Below, piece by piece: positions 6,254 through 13,498 of a stretch of 13,528 bases of DNA. The notes under the pieces were generated by a model. It saw nothing but the letters and a program-made list of their open reading frames with translations. It ran no database searches and was not told where the DNA came from. The position numbers and the translations under genes were made by a program. How positions within the stretch are numbered: the stretch's first letter is position 1; every line of letters begins with the position of its first letter. Source of the stretch: an uncultured Kouleothrix sp. (lineage in GTDB: Bacteria > Chloroflexota > Chloroflexia > Chloroflexales > Roseiflexaceae); contig CALLYN010000667.1 of the NCBI GenBank assembly GCA_937858455.1, positions 1 to 13,528 of the forward strand, in the 5' to 3' direction.

Positions 6254-6871
6254 ATGCGTACACGTGTCGGGCTGCTTGGCGGCTCGTTCGACCCAATTCA
6301 TTATGGGCACCTGGCGATCGCCGAAGATGTGCGTATCGCGCTGCAGCTCGAACGCGTGATCTTCATACCGGTGGCACAGCAGCCGTTCAAAATTGGCCGG
6401 CATGCCGCCGCCGCTCCGGCGCGCCTGGCAATGGCGCAGCTCGCCTGCGCTAGCAACCCCGCGTTTGAGGTCTCATCGATCGAGCTTGAGCGCCCTGGCC
6501 CTTCCTACACCATCACCACGCTTGAAGCGTTCAATCAATCGATCGACGCCGAGCTGTACCTGATCCTCGGCGCCGACACTGCTGCTGATCTCCCGCGCTG
6601 GCATGCGGCCGCGCGCGTGGCCGAGCTGGCACGGCTCGTGGTTGTCGAGCGGCCCAGGGTGCAATTCGACCGCGCGCGCCTGCTGGCGGCGCTGCCCGCT
6701 GCTGCCGGCCGCCTCATCGTCCTGGCAGGCCCGCAGATCGCGATCTCGAGTACGCTGCTGCGCCAGCGCGCCGCCGCCGGCCTGCCGCTGCGCTACCTGA
6801 CGCCCGACCCAGTTGCCGAGTATATTCACGAGCACCGGCCCTACCAGGGCGCGCGCTACGGCGGAGCGTAG
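6254..6871 (+). CDS. nadD: Nicotinate-nucleotide adenylyltransferase
   Basis: 205 residues. The enzyme joins nicotinate mononucleotide and ATP to form deamido-NAD, a cytoplasmic step of NAD synthesis. The nucleotidyltransferase signature GSFDPIHYGH is at residues 10-19 (Ser replaces the usual Thr), with SYTITTL at 84-90, LGADTAADLPRWH at 105-117 and the C-terminal ISSTLLR at 164-170, all in order. The open frame runs further upstream, but homology begins at the MRTRVGLLGG start at 6254. A TATAAT box sits six bases before it and there is no ribosome-binding site, so the gene is probably read from a leaderless transcript. The frequent partners rsfS/obgE are absent here. A gap of about 100 bases separates it from the M42 peptidase gene. 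Confidence 0.96.
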   Translation: MRTRVGLLGGSFDPIHYGHLAIAEDVRIALQLERVIFIPVAQQPFKIGRHAAAAPARLAMAQLACASNPAFEVSSIELERPGPSYTITTLEAFNQSIDAELYLILGADTAADLPRWHAAARVAELARLVVVERPRVQFDRARLLAALPAAAGRLIVLAGPQIAISSTLLRQRAAAGLPLRYLTPDPVAEYIHEHRPYQGARYGGA

Positions 6872-6945
6872 GCTCAGCCGGCCATACGAGCGCCCACACC
6901 AGGTTCCTGGCTTGGCAGATCCGGTTCCATGGCTGTGTACTCAAC

Positions 6946-6951
6946 GATAAT
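6946..6951 (+). promoter_or_regulatory. Weak -10 candidate (GATAAT) for the M42 peptidase gene
   Basis: GATAAT lies about 10 bases before the ribosome-binding site of the M42 gene, with no convincing -35. A short palindrome, CCAGG-TT-CCTGG (6899-6910), lies upstream. Low confidence. Confidence 0.25.
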
Positions 6952-6973
6952 CGGAACACAGAGGAGGCACCTA

Positions 6974-8044
6974 ATGGACGAGACCTTGCAGATGCTCAAA
7001 GATCTGACCGATGCGCCTGGTGTTTCAGGCTTCGAAGAGCCGGTTCGGCGGGTGATGCGGCGCTATATGGAGCCGTTAGGCGAGATCATGACCGATAACA
7101 TCGGCTCGATCATCGGCCGCAAGGTCGGCAAGGCTGGCGGGCCGAAAATCGTTATGGCCGGCCACTTGGACGAGATCGGCTTTATGGTAACGCGCATCAC
7201 CGACGACGGCTTTCTGAAGTTTCAGACGCTGGGCGGATGGTGGGAGCAAGTAATGCTGGCACAGCGCGTCGAGGTACACACGCGCGATGGCGTAGTGATC
7301 GGTGTAGTTGGCTCGAAGGCGCCGCACCTGCTTTCGCCTGAAGCGCGGAAAAAGATGTACGAGAAAAAGGACATGTTTATCGACGTGGGCGCCAGCTCGC
7401 GCGCCGATGCCGAGCAGTTCGGCATCCGGCCCGGCGACCCGGTAGTGCCGATCTGCCCGTTTACAGTGATGCGGAATGAGAAGCTGCTGATGGCCAAAGC
7501 CTGGGACAACCGCTTCGGCTGCGCGCTGGCGATTGAGGTAATGCGGCGCCTCAAGGGCCAGCGCCACCCGAACGAGGTGTATGGTGTCGGCAATGTGCAG
7601 GAAGAGGTTGGGCTGCGCGGCGCTGCCACCACCGCGTTCGCGATCAACCCCGATATTGGCTTCGCGCTGGATACCGGCATCGCCGGCGATACGCCGGGCA
7701 TCAGCGTCGACGAAGCCCAGGGCAAGCTGGGCAATGGCCCGGTGGTGCTGCTCTACGACGCCAGCATGATTCCGCACGTTGGCCTGCGCGACCTGGTGAT
7801 CGACACCGCGCGCGCCGAGAACATTCCCATCCAGTTCGACCTGATACCGGCGGGAGGAACCGACGCCGGCCGCATACACCTGTTCGGCGCGGGCGTGCCA
7901 TCGCTGGTGATCGGCGTGCCGGTGCGCTATATTCACACGCATGCCGCGATCATGCACCGCGATGATTTCGACAACGCCGCCAAGCTGATGGTGGCGGTGG
8001 TGCAGCGGCTCGACGAGGAAACGGTGCGGCAGCTCAAATCGTAG
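6974..8044 (+). CDS. M42 family metallopeptidase (glutamyl aminopeptidase/endoglucanase-M type)
   Basis: 356 residues. The ATG at 6974 is preceded by AGGAGG (6962-6967) with 6-base spacing, which rules out the longer in-frame start at 6929. It belongs to the M42 (FrvX/PepA/TET-like) di-metal aminopeptidases that trim amino acids from peptides in the cytoplasm. Metal and catalytic residues are visible: His64-x-Asp66 in AGHLDEIGF, bridging Asp178 in AWDNRFG, Glu210-Glu211 in [12 protein letters not shown], Asp233 in ALDTGIAGD, and His321 in [17 protein letters not shown] is also typical. Length is normal. Family members form large tetrahedral complexes in archaea and some bacteria. The gene converges with the M23 gene, leaving 25 bases between the stops. 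Exact substrate preference cannot be read from sequence. Confidence 0.94.
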   Translation: MDETLQMLKDLTDAPGVSGFEEPVRRVMRRYMEPLGEIMTDNIGSIIGRKVGKAGGPKIVMAGHLDEIGFMVTRITDDGFLKFQTLGGWWEQVMLAQRVEVHTRDGVVIGVVGSKAPHLLSPEARKKMYEKKDMFIDVGASSRADAEQFGIRPGDPVVPICPFTVMRNEKLLMAKAWDNRFGCALAIEVMRRLKGQRHPNEVYGVGNVQEEVGLRGAATTAFAINPDIGFALDTGIAGDTPGISVDEAQGKLGNGPVVLLYDASMIPHVGLRDLVIDTARAENIPIQFDLIPAGGTDAGRIHLFGAGVPSLVIGVPVRYIHTHAAIMHRDDFDNAAKLMVAVVQRLDEETVRQLKS

Positions 8045-8069
8045 GCATGAGGCAAGCAGTCTCTGAACG

Positions 8070-8816
8070 CTACGGCAGCTTCGGCGCGATATTCTCGCCC
8101 TTCTGCCAGGCGCGCAGATACTGATACGGCGCTAGCTCGCCGCGCCGCACTGCCCAATCGGCGGGTGTGGTGGGGTGCGAGATGCCAAAGTGCAGGTGTG
8201 CGGCCGTGGTGGCCGCGTCGCCGCTTTTGCCGGTGAGCCCCAGCAGCTGCCCGGCTACTACGCGCACACCTGGCTCGATGCCATCGGCCACCTGCGATAG
8301 GTGCGAGCCATAGTAGCGCACGCCGTCGTCGCCGACGATCGCCACCGAGAGGCCGCCGCGTGTCGCGCCGTCGTTGACGCGCGGGCTCCAGGTGTCCTCG
8401 CGGCTCACGAAATCGACAACGCCGGCCGTGACTGCGACAAACTCGCTGCCAATCGGGCAGAAAATGTCGGCGGCTGGGTAGTCGTGGTGGTATTTGCCAT
8501 AGCTCAGCTTGCCTTGGCTGCGCACGGGAAAGACATAGACCTGTTCGACCGCCGTGGCGCTGGGCGCCGGGCCTGGCGCTAGAGTGGCGCTGGGCGCCGG
8601 GCTTGGCGGTGCGGGTGTCGGGCTTGGCGTAGTAGTGGCTGTGGCCGCTGGCGAAGCGGTAGGCGTGGTGCTCGGCGCGGGCGAGCGCGTGGCGGTAGTG
8701 GTGATAGCGAGAAGCGTAGCGGTTGGAGCCTGACGTTCCTGCACGGTTGCGGCGCAGGCATTCAGGCTCGCAGCCAGCAGCGCGAGCGCCAGCCACTGCA
8801 ACAAACGCAGTATCAT
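8070..8816 (-). CDS. M23 (LytM-type) peptidase-domain lipoprotein
   Basis: 248 residues from the ATG at 8816. Residues 1-21 are a lipoprotein signal ending SLNAC (Cys21). Residues about 28-90 are a Thr/Pro/Ala/Ser linker that should span the envelope. Residues about 91-240 form an M23 domain: KYHHDYPAADIFCPIGSEFVAV holds His110/111 and Asp117 as metal ligands, with His172 in GSHLSQ and His207-x-His209 in AAHLHFGISH. The HHDYPAxD spacing is longer than the classic HxxxD but seems typical of a subgroup of M23 proteins. A cell-wall peptidase role, or a regulator of one, is likely. It begins 11 bases after the stop of the STAS gene, so the two form an operon. No Shine-Dalgarno is seen, so translation is probably coupled. 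Confidence 0.9.
   Translation of the reverse strand: MILRLLQWLALALLAASLNACAATVQERQAPTATLLAITTTATRSPAPSTTPTASPAATATTTPSPTPAPPSPAPSATLAPGPAPSATAVEQVYVFPVRSQGKLSYGKYHHDYPAADIFCPIGSEFVAVTAGVVDFVSREDTWSPRVNDGATRGGLSVAIVGDDGVRYYGSHLSQVADGIEPGVRVVAGQLLGLTGKSGDAATTAAHLHFGISHPTTPADWAVRRGELAPYQYLRAWQKGENIAPKLP
8554..8602 (+). repeat. 30-bp direct repeat within the linker of the M23 lipoprotein gene
   Basis: The 19-base unit GTGGCGCTGGGCGCCGGGC occurs at 8554-8572 and 8584-8602, a period of 30 bases. On the coding (minus) strand it encodes the repeated PAPSAT of the linker. Such repeats allow linker length to change by slippage. Confidence 0.7.
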
Positions 8817-8827
8817 TGGCACACGGG

Positions 8828-9691
8828 CTAAGCTAAGCGCTGGATGGCATAGCCGCGCTGGCGCAGCGCGTACTCGATGCCTGCCTGCAAGTTCGAGCGG
8901 GTAATGATATTGCGCAGCTCGACGCCCAGCTGCACAATCGTCTGGGCGATTTCGGGGCCAATGCCCACCAGCACCACCTGCGCGCCCAGCAGGTTCACCG
9001 CGCGGGCCATCTGGATGAGATAGTTCGCGACGCCGGTATCGACAACCGGCACGCCGGTGATGTCGAGGATGAGCACGTCGGCCTGGTTGCCGACAATCTT
9101 CTCCAGCACCGCTTCCATCACCTGGGTGGCGCGCCGTGAGTCCACCGCGCCGGTGAGCGGCAGCACCAGCACGCCCTCGTAAATTGGCACAATCGGCGTC
9201 GACAGCTCCTGGATCAGCCGCCCCTGGTAGGCGATCGCCTGGTCGCGCTCGGCCAGCAGATCCTGGGCATCGCGCATCACGTCGGTGTAGGCACTGATGA
9301 TCGCCTTGGCCTGCTCGGCCAGGCCGCCCTCGATCAGGCGAATAGTGTGGTGATCCCATTCGCGCGGCTCGTAGATCTGCTCCATCAAATCCCACAGATG
9401 CGCGCGCAGGATATCGACGACATGAAGCACTTCGCCGAGCGGAATCTGGCTGCTGGCGCGGTGCTGGGCTGTCTGGCGCGCGAACTGCACCAGTGTCGCA
9501 AAATCGCCGGCCTCAAGCGACTGGATCCAGGCGTCTACGCTTTTCGCCAGCGTATCGCGCAGCTCTTCGCGTGGCATATTGCTGTAGGAAGGGCTGCCCT
9601 GAGTGCGCAGATCGTCGACCAGCCGATCGACAAAGTCGGCCTGCTGGCTTTGCCAGGCGTCGATAAGCTTGCGTAGCGCTGGATTGGTCAT
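8828..9691 (-). CDS. RsbRD-type sensor with C-terminal STAS domain
   Basis: 287 residues from the ATG at 9691. Residues about 5-140 are all-helical and resemble the RsbRD_N module found in stressosome RsbR paralogs. A short coiled linker (DLLAERDQAIAYQGRLIQELSTPIVPI) leads to a STAS domain at about 165-282. The STAS core shows LPLTGAVDSRRATQVMEAVLEKI, then DVLILDITGVPVVDTGVANYLI with Thr219 at the place phosphorylated in RsbR/RsbS proteins, and NIITRSNLQAGIEYAL. In known systems these proteins build stressosomes and bind the RsbT kinase. No rsbS, rsbT or rsbU gene is in the window. It is followed at 11 bases by an M23 lipoprotein gene, which suggests a possible envelope-stress link; that is inference. 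Confidence 0.9.
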   Translation of the reverse strand: MTNPALRKLIDAWQSQQADFVDRLVDDLRTQGSPSYSNMPREELRDTLAKSVDAWIQSLEAGDFATLVQFARQTAQHRASSQIPLGEVLHVVDILRAHLWDLMEQIYEPREWDHHTIRLIEGGLAEQAKAIISAYTDVMRDAQDLLAERDQAIAYQGRLIQELSTPIVPIYEGVLVLPLTGAVDSRRATQVMEAVLEKIVGNQADVLILDITGVPVVDTGVANYLIQMARAVNLLGAQVVLVGIGPEIAQTIVQLGVELRNIITRSNLQAGIEYALRQRGYAIQRLA

Positions 9692-9712
9692 GCTGGTGCT
9701 TCCACTTACTTA

Positions 9713-9887
9713 CAGGGCCTACGCGGTGCCCTCCCGCGCGGGAGGTCGCCCAAATGCACCCAAGGGCGCAGCTCTCCAAGACGCTCTCTTTTGATCCACA
9801 GCCTGACGCTGTGTTGGCCGACTGCGGCTCAAAAGGTTCTGCCTATCTTCTCATCTGCCGAAGGCAAAAACGATTGCGTAAGCCCTG
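9713..9887. mobile_element. Possible MITE-like relic with inverted ends (175 bp)
   Basis: CAGGGCCTACGCG at 9713-9725 faces the reverse complement of CAGGGCTTACGCA at 9875-9887; the 13-base ends differ at two positions. A further copy, AGGGCTTACGCA, occurs at 11552-11563 in the proS leader. Inside are a perfect palindrome, CTCCCGCGCGGGAG (9731-9744), and TGCC-GAA-GGCA (9856-9866). No clear target-site duplication and no transposase are visible. The call rests on the paired ends and the third copy only. Confidence 0.35.
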
Positions 9888-10027
9888 CGACTTATGATGG
9901 CTCGCGCGAGCGCGGCACGTGGGCCGAAAGGCACGCTGTTGGTATTGTAGCCGATCTCCACGCCAAAAAAGATAACAATATGATTGCGCTTGGCGACTCG
10001 CGGCGCTCAGAAACGACGCGCGGGCCG
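9888..10027. other. Non-coding remainder between the STAS and proS genes
   Basis: Beyond the MITE-like element, this stretch holds a perfect 12-base palindrome, GCTCGCGCGAGC (9900-9911), and an A-run at 9965-9970. No convincing terminator for proS and no gene were found; open frames here are extensions of proS shadow frames. Confidence 0.5.
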
Positions 10028-11470
10028 CTAGTAGGCGCGGGCAAAGATGACCTGGCGGGTAGCAGGCTTGCCGGTGTATACGCAGGTGCCGCCGGTGCCG
10101 GGCTGGTCGAGCGGAATGCAGCGGATCGTCGCGCGTACCTCGTCCTGGATGCGCTTTTCGTCTTCGGTGGTGCCAGCCCAGTAGCAGCGCGCAAAGCCGC
10201 GCTCGATCTGCGCCTTGAGCTCGTCGTAGGTTTGTACGTCGGCGGTGTGGTCGTCGCGGAACTTGAGCGCGCGGTCGTACAGGCTCTGCTGAATCTCGGC
10301 GAGCAGGCGCTCGATATGCTCGGCGAGGCCGGCCTGCGGCACGAACGACTTGCCGGCTTTGCCCGGGATGTCGCGGCGGGCCAGCGCCACGCTGCCCTTC
10401 TCGACATCTTTGGGGCCTACCTCAACGCGCACGGGAACGCCCTTTAGCTCCCACTCGTTGAACTTAAAGCCGGGCGTAAGGTTCTCGCGGTCGTCGATCT
10501 TGAAGCGCAGGCGGCCTTTCCAGGGCGCAGTGATCTGCTCGACAGCGCCGAGCACTGCGCTTTTCTCGGCGTCGTTCTTGTAGATCGGCACCACGACGAC
10601 CTGGGTGGGCGCGAGGCGCGGCGGCACCACCAGGCCCTCGTCGTCGGAGTGGGCCATGATCAGCGCGCCGATCAGGCGGGTGCTGACGCCCCAGCTGGTG
10701 GTCCACGCCGTCTGGATCGTGTTGTTCTGGTCGGTGTAGCTGATGTTAAAGGCGCGGGCGAAGTTCTGGCCGAGGTTGTGCGACGTGCCGGCCTGCAGCG
10801 CGCGGCCGTCCTGCATCATGGCCTCGATGCAGTACGAGCGCAGCGCGCCGGGGAACTTCTCTTTTTCGGTTTTGAGGCCCTTGATCACCGGGACGGCCAT
10901 CTCCTTTTCGACGAAGTCGGCGTACACGTCGTGCAGGATCATGAGCGTCTCGCGCTCGGCGTCGGCCTCGTCGACGTGGACGGTATGGCCCTCTTGCCAG
11001 AGGAACTCGGCGGTGCGCAGGAATGGGCGGGTGCGCATCTCGGCGCGCATCACATTGGCCCACTGGTTGATCAGCAGCGGCAGATCGCGGTAGCTGCGGA
11101 TCCATTTTGCGTAGAAGTAGCCGATGATCGTCTCGGAGGTGGGGCGCACCACCAGCGGCTCGGGCAGCTCGTTGGCGCCGATCTGGGTGACTTCGAATAG
11201 CTCGGGCGCGAAGCCCTCGACGTGCTCGGCCTCTTTCATGATGAAGCTCTTGGGGATCAGCAGCGGGAAGTAGGCATTCATATGCCCGGTGGCCTTGATC
11301 CGGTCGTCGAGGCCGCGCTGGATCGCCTCCCAGAGCGCGTAGCCCGTGGGCTTGAACACGATACAGCCGCGAACCACTTCGGCGTAGTCGGCCAAATCGG
11401 CGCCGCGGACGATATCCAAATACCACTGCGAGTAGTCCTGAGCGCGTGGCGTTATTCCGTCTTTGGGCAT
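10028..11470 (-). CDS. proS: Prolyl-tRNA synthetase, archaeal/eukaryotic type
   Basis: 480 residues, fitting the short ProRS form that lacks the bacterial editing insertion. It charges tRNA-Pro with proline using ATP. The class II features are clear: VVRPTSETIIG around residues 108-117, motif 2 RAEMRTRPFLRTAEFLWQEG at 142-161, then GTSHNLGQNFARAF and the ALIMAHSDDEGLVVPP region of motif 3, followed by the anticodon-binding domain and the extra C-terminal domain ending in the characteristic Tyr (ARAY). The C-terminal domain normally binds zinc with four Cys; here only Cys429, Cys451 and Cys463 are present and the second Cys of each usual pair is Thr or another residue, so the zinc site is degenerate. 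The ATG at 11470 follows AGAGGA (11475-11480). Upstream on the same strand are a GT-like gene and rpe. Confidence 0.97.
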   Translation of the reverse strand: MPKDGITPRAQDYSQWYLDIVRGADLADYAEVVRGCIVFKPTGYALWEAIQRGLDDRIKATGHMNAYFPLLIPKSFIMKEAEHVEGFAPELFEVTQIGANELPEPLVVRPTSETIIGYFYAKWIRSYRDLPLLINQWANVMRAEMRTRPFLRTAEFLWQEGHTVHVDEADAERETLMILHDVYADFVEKEMAVPVIKGLKTEKEKFPGALRSYCIEAMMQDGRALQAGTSHNLGQNFARAFNISYTDQNNTIQTAWTTSWGVSTRLIGALIMAHSDDEGLVVPPRLAPTQVVVVPIYKNDAEKSAVLGAVEQITAPWKGRLRFKIDDRENLTPGFKFNEWELKGVPVRVEVGPKDVEKGSVALARRDIPGKAGKSFVPQAGLAEHIERLLAEIQQSLYDRALKFRDDHTADVQTYDELKAQIERGFARCYWAGTTEDEKRIQDEVRATIRCIPLDQPGTGGTCVYTGKPATRQVIFARAY

Positions 11471-11491
11471 TGGTTCCTCTCAGCTACACGA

Positions 11492-11513
11492 GTTACGCGG
11501 CGGGCCGCGTAAC
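11492..11513. promoter_or_regulatory. Perfect hairpin in the proS leader
   Basis: Ten-base arms GTTACGCGGC and GCCGCGTAAC flank GG, 22 to 43 bases before the proS start. A weaker CCTGG/CCAGG pairing lies next to it at 11519-11541. It could be a leader structure acting on proS translation. The conserved T-box sequence (GGTGGNACCGCG) was looked for and is not present. Confidence 0.6.
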
Positions 11514-11602
11514 GGGATGCCTGGCGGGCCGGGCCAACCAGGATGACCTTTAGGGCTTACGCAGTTGCGCTGTTCGGCATCTTACTGCGGCGCTAAGTGG
11601 CG

Positions 11603-12409
11603 CTATGTGTACGGCAGCGCGGCCACCACCTCGATCTGGGCAAGCTCGACGCGCAAAGCCCACTGCTGCGGGTCGGCGTCGATCTGCTCGATCCAGCGCG
11701 CCCGCCCGCCGGCGGCGGCGATCTGGTCGGCATAGCGGTCGGCGGTTTCGAACTCAAGGCCCTCGGTGGCGACGTAGCCGAGCGAAAAGCCGCCGGCGCG
11801 CAGCAGAAACAGCGGCCACGACACATCGGTGCCGATGCTCTGGTCGGGGCAGCCGGCCAGCAGTGCGCCAGCGGCGGCGCGCGAGATACCGCGTGCCGCT
11901 GCGGTGACGTCCCACGCGTGCCCGCCGGTGAGCGCGAACACCCGGTTGATGATCGCCTCGGTGTCGCGCTGGGTGCGCGGGTGCGAGGCGAAGGCGCGCT
12001 CGCTGCGGCCGAGCACGGTGAAATCGTATTGGCCGATCAGCGCGGCAACCTGGGCTAGCTCGGCTGGGTGAAACTCGGCCCAGTGCAGGGCGCGGTCGAA
12101 ATCGCAGAACAGCACGTGCTCGGCGCCAGTGCTGAGCGCCAGCTCAAGCGCAGCTCGGCGGGTGCCGCCGAGCCGGGCGAGCCCATTGAACTCGGCCGTC
12201 GTCTCCTGGCGCACGAGCGCGCCAGCCGAGCGCAGCAGCTCGATTGCGCCGGGTTGGGTTGCGCAGGTTGCCTGGACAGCCATATGCTGAAAAGTGGCCC
12301 CGAGCGCCGGCAGCGCGCGCCGGATCTGCTCGTTCAGCCGGCCCTCGGGGTCGTGCTGGGTGCTGGCCAGCGCCACCGGCATGGCCGGCGTATAGCGTAT
12401 CGGCGTCAC
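11603..12409 (-). CDS. Uncharacterised protein, possibly a GT-A-fold glycosyltransferase-like enzyme
   Basis: 268 residues from GTG 12409; AAGAGG lies about ten bases upstream. The ATG at 12382 (residue 10) is possible but has no ribosome-binding site. The protein begins with a beta strand (PVALASTQHDPEGRLNEQIRR) and has HVLFCDFDRALHWAEFHP at about 98-115, where DFD at 103-105 resembles the metal-binding DxD of GT-A glycosyltransferases. DFTVLGRSERAFASHPRTQRDTE, WDVTAAARGISRAAA and GTDVSWPLFLLRAGG follow; this order of strands and helices suits a nucleotide-diphospho-sugar transferase. No signal or membrane segment is seen. It sits between rpe and proS on the same strand, 41 bases after rpe. 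The fold is my inference; no substrate is suggested. Confidence 0.72.
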   Translation of the reverse strand: MTPIRYTPAMPVALASTQHDPEGRLNEQIRRALPALGATFQHMAVQATCATQPGAIELLRSAGALVRQETTAEFNGLARLGGTRRAALELALSTGAEHVLFCDFDRALHWAEFHPAELAQVAALIGQYDFTVLGRSERAFASHPRTQRDTEAIINRVFALTGGHAWDVTAAARGISRAAAGALLAGCPDQSIGTDVSWPLFLLRAGGFSLGYVATEGLEFETADRYADQIAAAGGRARWIEQIDADPQQWALRVELAQIEVVAALPYT

Positions 12410-12450
12410 GTTCGAGCTGCCTCTTGTCGCACGTGCGGGGCTGCGCGGCG

Positions 12451-13143
12451 CTAGCGCTCGCGCAGGGCGGCGCGCATGCCGTCGATTGCCTCGGCCACCG
12501 TCTGCCGGCTGTTGAACACCGCCGACCCTGCGACGATGTTGGTGGCGCCAGCGCCGGCCACCTCGGCGACATTGCGCTGGCTGACGCCGCCATCGACCTG
12601 GATCGCCACGTGGTCGAGGCCGCGCTCGGCGAGGATCTGGCGCAGCCGGGCGATCTTGGCGGTGCTGGTTGGGATGTACTCCTGGCCGCCAAAGCCCGGG
12701 TTCACGCTCATGAGCAGCACCAGGTCGACATATGGCAAGATCTCGTCGAGCGTATTCAGTGGTGTCGACGGGTTAAGCGCGACGCCGGCCGTTACGCCAA
12801 GCTGCTTGATCTGCTGGATCGTGCGGTGCAGGTGCACCGACGCCTCGACGTGCACCGTGACGTGGTTTGCGCCTGCTTTAACGAAATCGGCCACGTAGCG
12901 CTCGGGCTGCACGATCATCAGGTGGCAGTCGAGCGTCAGATCGACGGCGCGGCGCAGCGCCGCGACCACCGGCAGGCCAACGCTGATATTTGGCACGAAC
13001 ACGCCATCCATCACGTCGATCTGCAGCCAGTCGGCGCCGGCAGCGGCGGCGGCGCGGGCATCCGCGCCGAGGTTAGCGAAATCGGCCGAGAGCACCGACG
13101 GCGCCAGTAGCACGTCGTGCCCGGCTATTGTTCCAATTGGCAC
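12451..13143 (-). CDS. rpe: Ribulose-phosphate 3-epimerase
   Basis: About 230 residues, standard length. It interconverts ribulose 5-phosphate and xylulose 5-phosphate in the pentose phosphate pathway and, where present, the Calvin cycle. The barrel motifs are all visible: LLAPSVLSADFANL, DWLQIDVMDGVFVPNIS with the metal/catalytic Asp, LDCHLMIVQPERYV, LLMSVNPGFGGQEYIP, and VAIQVDGGVSQRN with the second catalytic Asp. The frame opens with two GTG codons, at 13146 and 13143. GGAGG at 13150-13154 is 6 bases from the second and only 3 from the first, so 13143 is preferred. It is the first gene of a likely rpe - GT-like - proS unit. Confidence 0.96.
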   Translation of the reverse strand: MPIGTIAGHDVLLAPSVLSADFANLGADARAAAAAGADWLQIDVMDGVFVPNISVGLPVVAALRRAVDLTLDCHLMIVQPERYVADFVKAGANHVTVHVEASVHLHRTIQQIKQLGVTAGVALNPSTPLNTLDEILPYVDLVLLMSVNPGFGGQEYIPTSTAKIARLRQILAERGLDHVAIQVDGGVSQRNVAEVAGAGATNIVAGSAVFNSRQTVAEAIDGMRAALRER

Positions 13144-13215
13144 CACACACCTCCATCAGCGCACTCCGCTTTCCACCGCGCAATTAGACTGTATTGGAAA
13201 TACCACTGGTGGGGG

Positions 13216-13238
13216 TTTGGGGGCCGCAGGCCCCCAAA
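13216..13238. repeat. Hairpin A: 10-bp arms around GCA
   Basis: TTTGGGGGCC (13216-13225) and GGCCCCCAAA (13229-13238) are exact reverse complements around GCA. The plus strand reads C-GCA-G at the tip. No T-run follows on either strand. Confidence 0.8.
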
Positions 13239-13301
13239 AATCCTCTCTTGGTGGGGCGTATGTAGTGGCAAAGCTCCCATACACGCGCAACCTAGGAGGT
13301 T

Positions 13302-13322
13302 CGGAGGAGCTTTGCCCCTCCG
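13302..13322. repeat. Hairpin B: 9-bp arms around TTT, one mismatch
   Basis: CGGAGGAGC (13302-13310) pairs with GCCCCTCCG (13314-13322) apart from one A-C mismatch. The centre is TTT, so the minus strand reads C-AAA-G. Confidence 0.65.
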
Positions 13323-13431
13323 GCTCCCCTGTTTCCGATTGGGGCTAATTATAGCATAACCAATAGAACGAGGTGGATGGGCCGGGCAGGCGCCGATGGG
13401 TCTTCTACGCTGTTCGCTTGATCACGTATCG

Positions 13432-13474
13432 ATTGTATTGCACGACGTGGCTTCGCCACGTCGTGCAATACAAT
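13432..13474. repeat. Hairpin C: perfect 20-bp arms around TTC
   Basis: Arms 13432-13451 and 13455-13474 are exact reverse complements. The outer part is AT-rich (ATTGTATTG) and the core GC-rich (ACGACGTGGC). The minus strand reads C-GAA-G at the tip. The design matches the hairpin in the pdxS-pdxT gap. Confidence 0.9.
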
Positions 13475-13498
13475 AAGAAGCTGTTTGAAAAGGGTGGT

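Noticed and set aside
8070..9395. Long 441-codon frame containing the M23 domain
   Set aside because: The part before 8816 is out-of-frame STAS sequence. The lipoprotein signal starting at 8816 marks the true start.
9791..10447. 218-codon plus-strand frame beginning in the STAS-proS gap
   Set aside because: Most of it is antisense to the C-terminal part of proS and it has no ribosome-binding site. The gap portion alone shows no domain.
11471..11602. T-box riboswitch for proS
   Set aside because: The conserved GGTGGNACCGCG element and a terminator/antiterminator pair are missing.
12244..13110. 288-codon plus-strand frame
   Set aside because: Antisense to rpe and the start of the GT-like gene; no protein character.
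13216..13238. Rho-independent terminator
   Set aside because: The stem is GC-rich, but no T-run follows on either strand, and the site is upstream of rpe, where a terminator for it makes no sense.
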